In this document: in pieces, positions 62,901 to 64,000 of the stretch
Numbering within the stretch: position 1 is the stretch's first letter
Layout: each line of letters begins with the position of its first letter
Assembly: GCA_950295325.1 (NCBI GenBank)
Contig: OX485803.1
Location: forward strand, 52,033,554 to 52,097,553
DNA length: 64,000 nucleotides
Source: Polytrichum commune
Lineage: Eukaryota; Streptophyta; Polytrichopsida; Polytrichales; Polytrichaceae
Direction: 5' to 3'
Translations under genes and position numbers: made by a program
Notes under the pieces: model-generated
What the model saw: the letters and a program-made list of their open reading frames with translations, nothing else
Database searches by the model: none
Told to the model about the DNA's origin: nothing

Positions 62901-63962
62901 GGGTCCAATAAGCCTTGAATCTCGATCTACCATAGCTGATTGATGATGAATGAGGGAGTCATGAAAGTCAAAGAAATGAAATAAATGAGCTGCGCTCTCA
63001 CACTAGCCCGTGCTGCCTCCTTTTTACAATGTGCAAACATTTTAGTCAAACCCAGCTGGCTATTACCATCAATTCAGTTGTTGAGTAAACATTGTAAGGA
63101 GGAAAATTACCAAATAAAAAAATAAAAAATATTGTTCAAAACACACTGCAGACGGAAAAAAAAGACGGAGGAGACGGAAAAAGCCTTCATCTATGATGAG
63201 GTTTTGGACCATTTTGACAGGATATGGAGAGCCAATAATCTTCTCTAAGTTACTGATGTTCAAACTCTTAACATTTTTTGGAACATCCACACGCTACTGT
63301 TGACTCAGTTGATCATGCTTAGGTTTCTCTTTTATTTTTGTGGTGTGAGATGGTTCCACCATGTGCACCCCAGAGAGTATCCCGGGTCTCTGTTTTAGGT
63401 CCCAATGGCCTTGTCTGGTATTTTGGCAATGAAATAAATTGTTTCCTTTGTCTCAACACAAAAACTGTAAAATATCAAAAAAAATCCCAAGGATATAAAT
63501 TAACACACATATAGTCACGAAAGTGATGAGTAATCATGACAGATGAGCACACTGATTGAAGCACCAGATAAAAATATATCCTAATTAGAAATAGAGGACT
63601 AGGTACTCACTGGGGTCCGTGGACAGCCGACAATCCACCAAGCAGGGCAATCCGGTTGTGGGAAAGGATGAGATGTTGGAGAGCCACCAACCCATGCAAG
63701 CCAGTGATTTCCCGGATCTTGTTACTCGCAAGATTGAGGACCCGGAGGTTTTTGAGGTGAGAAATACCCTCCATTCGTGCAATGTTGTTGGACGACAGGT
63801 TGAGTGTCACAAGAAGGCTCAACACCTCCAAGCCCTCGATACGTTTGATCTGGTTGTCATGCAAATTCAGCGTCTGGAGGTTGACAAATTTGGAGAGACC
63901 CACGATCGCATTCGGGGACTGTAGAGAAGCTCCAAGCGCATATATCTCCTTGATCTCATGAT
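45310..63962 (-). CDS. LRRCC1: LRRCC1-like leucine-rich repeat and coiled-coil (centriolar) protein, 5' end beyond window
   Basis: Eighteen exons in transcript order: 63611-63962, 61154-62294, 59857-59946, 59187-59477, 58313-58495, 57919-58041, 57127-57233, 55452-55609, 54584-54681, 53719-53772, 53081-53137, 51723-51974, 50912-51064, 49590-49741, 47218-47326, 46830-46904, 45791-45934, 45310-45360. All 17 junctions keep one reading phase and the joined frame is open for 1195 codons to a TAG at 45310-45312. Order of domains: SDS22-like LRRs (residues about 25-160), LRR cap with NPVC and LRSLDG, a disordered P/N/Q/H-rich linker (about 180-490), then an almost unbroken coiled coil to the end. Human LRRCC1 (1032 aa, recalled length) has the same plan and a matching LHG...L.YIDLHSN / NPVCRLPGYR section. 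In animals the protein sits at centrioles and centrosomes. The first exon starts in phase 2, so at least one more exon lies to the right. Weak points are the donor at 45789-45790 (GTCCAT), the acceptor of exon 4, and the end of exon 2, where a second in-phase donor exists near 61200. The gene symbol denotes the family, not proven orthology. Confidence 0.85.
47188..47212. repeat. CA dinucleotide microsatellite
   Basis: A CA run lies a few bases beyond the donor of exon 15 (47216-47217), within intron 15 on the transcribed strand (GT repeats in the RNA). GU repeats close to a donor can influence splicing. Confidence 0.9.
47327..49589 (-). other. Long intron 14 of the LRRCC1-like gene
   Basis: At 2.26 kb this is the longest intron. 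It contains a segment near 47500-47590 (AGAGAGGCAACATG, GAGAGGAATCCATTGAT) also found near 55730-55800 in intron 7. No nested gene is seen. Confidence 0.6.
49857..50012. mobile_element. MITE with GTAACATTACTCAG ends, in intron 13 of the LRRCC1-like gene
   Basis: The left end GTAACATTACTCAGCGATG and the right end CTGAGTAGTGTTATG are inverted repeats. The body shares AAATCTAAGTCTCTTTGCA and CCGAGCATCTGACTGTTGTA with 37250-37415. No coding sequence. Confidence 0.7.
51105..51325. mobile_element. MITE of the TATTTAGTGTCACTTACTA family, copy 5, in intron 12
   Basis: The left side reads ACTAAATATGGGTATTCAGT then GTTACTCACG; the right side GCATTGCATAATCC then GTAACTGACACTAAATACAA. The interior shares GTAAAGATGTTAGTGCTCTA and CCAAACAACCAGTGTGACC with other copies. 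It sits between exons 12 and 13 of the LRRCC1-like gene. Confidence 0.65.
56263..56305. repeat. Short perfect hairpin, 15-base arms
   Basis: GTTGAGAGTTGGGTC at 56263-56277 pairs exactly with GACCCAACTCTCAAC at 56291-56305 around a 13-base loop. It lies in intron 7 of the LRRCC1-like gene. It could be the remnant of a small inverted-repeat element. Confidence 0.7.
60345..60552. mobile_element. MITE of the TATTTAGTGTCACTTACTA family, copy 6, best preserved
   Basis: The left end ATATGATATTTAGTGTCACT continues TACTATTTGGAACTATGCAA. The right end is the inverse complement (AACTCCAAATAGTAAGTGAC then AATAAATATCATAT), giving paired ends of about 40 bases. It lies in intron 2 of the LRRCC1-like gene. 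It encodes nothing. No clear target duplication is seen at these ends. Confidence 0.75.
61154..62294 (-). CDS. LRRCC1: LRRCC1-like gene, exon 2: last repeat, LRR cap and disordered linker
   Basis: The acceptor ATTCAG gives Y-ALQHLELQGNLVEYL, the fifth repeat, then EEVVFQHGGYTNPVCEAS and RSVVPCLRSLDG, an LRR cap. From about codon 75 the exon becomes rich in P, N, Q, H and S (for example HVNNNNNVTTSPTP and KSPSKERPQRGPQ), without predicted structure. A short amphipathic stretch, RLGRLEVRVLDLVGQLAKA, may start a helix. The chosen donor is TTTAT|GTGAGT at 61148-61153. Long frames on the + strand here (61191-61903) are shadows. Confidence 0.85.
62295..63610 (-). other. Intron 1 of the LRRCC1-like gene
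   Basis: This 1.3-kb interval separates the repeat-encoding exons. It contains only short frames on both strands with no domain, plus A-rich stretches near 63110-63180. No nested gene or clear transposon end is seen. Confidence 0.6.
63611..63962 (-). CDS. LRRCC1: LRRCC1-like gene, first visible exon: leucine-rich repeats
   Basis: Acceptor GTCCAG precedes 63962 and donor CCCA|GTGAGT follows 63611. The exon encodes four consecutive 22-residue SDS22-type repeats: LQTLNLHDNQIKRIEGL, LVTLNLSSNNIARMEGI, LRVLNLASNKIREITGL and LQHLILSHNRIALLGGL. It ends in AVHGPQ, whose last codon is split. Taken alone, such repeats also occur in dynein light chain 1 and PP1 regulatory subunits; the downstream coiled coil decides for LRRCC1. 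Confidence 0.88.
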
Positions 63963-64000
63963 CTGGACATATACAATCACAGTTAAAGGGTGACAATGTA

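Noticed and set aside
63607-63996. Independent start codon at 63994-63996 for a short LRR protein
   Set aside because: A good acceptor (GTCCAG) at 63963-63968 and loss of similarity upstream show that this frame enters from an intron; the real start lies outside the window.

Overview
The window is nuclear DNA of a land plant. It has GT-AG introns, a NAC transcription factor (a plant-only family), and many small non-autonomous DNA transposons: hAT-, Mutator-, Tourist/Harbinger- and Stowaway-like. The second gene is a homologue of the centriolar/centrosomal protein LRRCC1. That suggests a lineage that still makes motile, ciliated sperm (bryophyte, lycophyte, fern, or cycad/Ginkgo type) rather than a flowering plant. 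This is an inference; nothing in the sequence names the species.

Layout. Positions 1 to about 39,800 are gene-poor, AT-rich repeat DNA with no intact host gene I can support. It holds a 27/31-bp minisatellite (2664-3075), a foldback element with a 9-bp target duplication (3559-3914), a 1.58-kb hAT element with a frameshifted transposase, an exact 8-bp target duplication and CAGTG ends (12772-14354), and a family of about 500-bp MITEs with TTA target sites. One MITE of that family has inserted into another copy in the opposite orientation (27816-28807). There is a second hAT transposase relic (29594-29917), a 370-bp tandem duplication (30951-31684), several hairpin MITEs, a Stowaway-type element (38801-39213) and a 450-bp foldback (39334-39786). 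Positions 39,800-41,985 are richer in G/C and CT/GA repeats and form the 5' region of the NAC gene.

The gene-bearing third starts at 41,986. A three-exon NAC gene of the VND/NST/SMB-like (VNS) type lies on the + strand (41986-44413, 391 codons). About 0.9 kb beyond its stop, and convergent with it, lies a large gene on the - strand whose stop codon is at 45310-45312 and which runs off the right edge. I rebuilt 18 exons with phase-compatible splice sites, giving at least 1195 codons: SDS22-like leucine-rich repeats, an LRR cap, a proline/asparagine/glutamine-rich linker, then a long coiled coil. This order matches LRRCC1. Its introns carry MITEs of the same families seen in the gene-poor part.

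The two genes have no evident joint pathway. VNS NAC proteins control wall thickening and cell-type differentiation, while LRRCC1 acts at centrioles in animals. The most interesting content is the plant LRRCC1-like gene, the nested MITE pair and the well-preserved hAT element boundaries.
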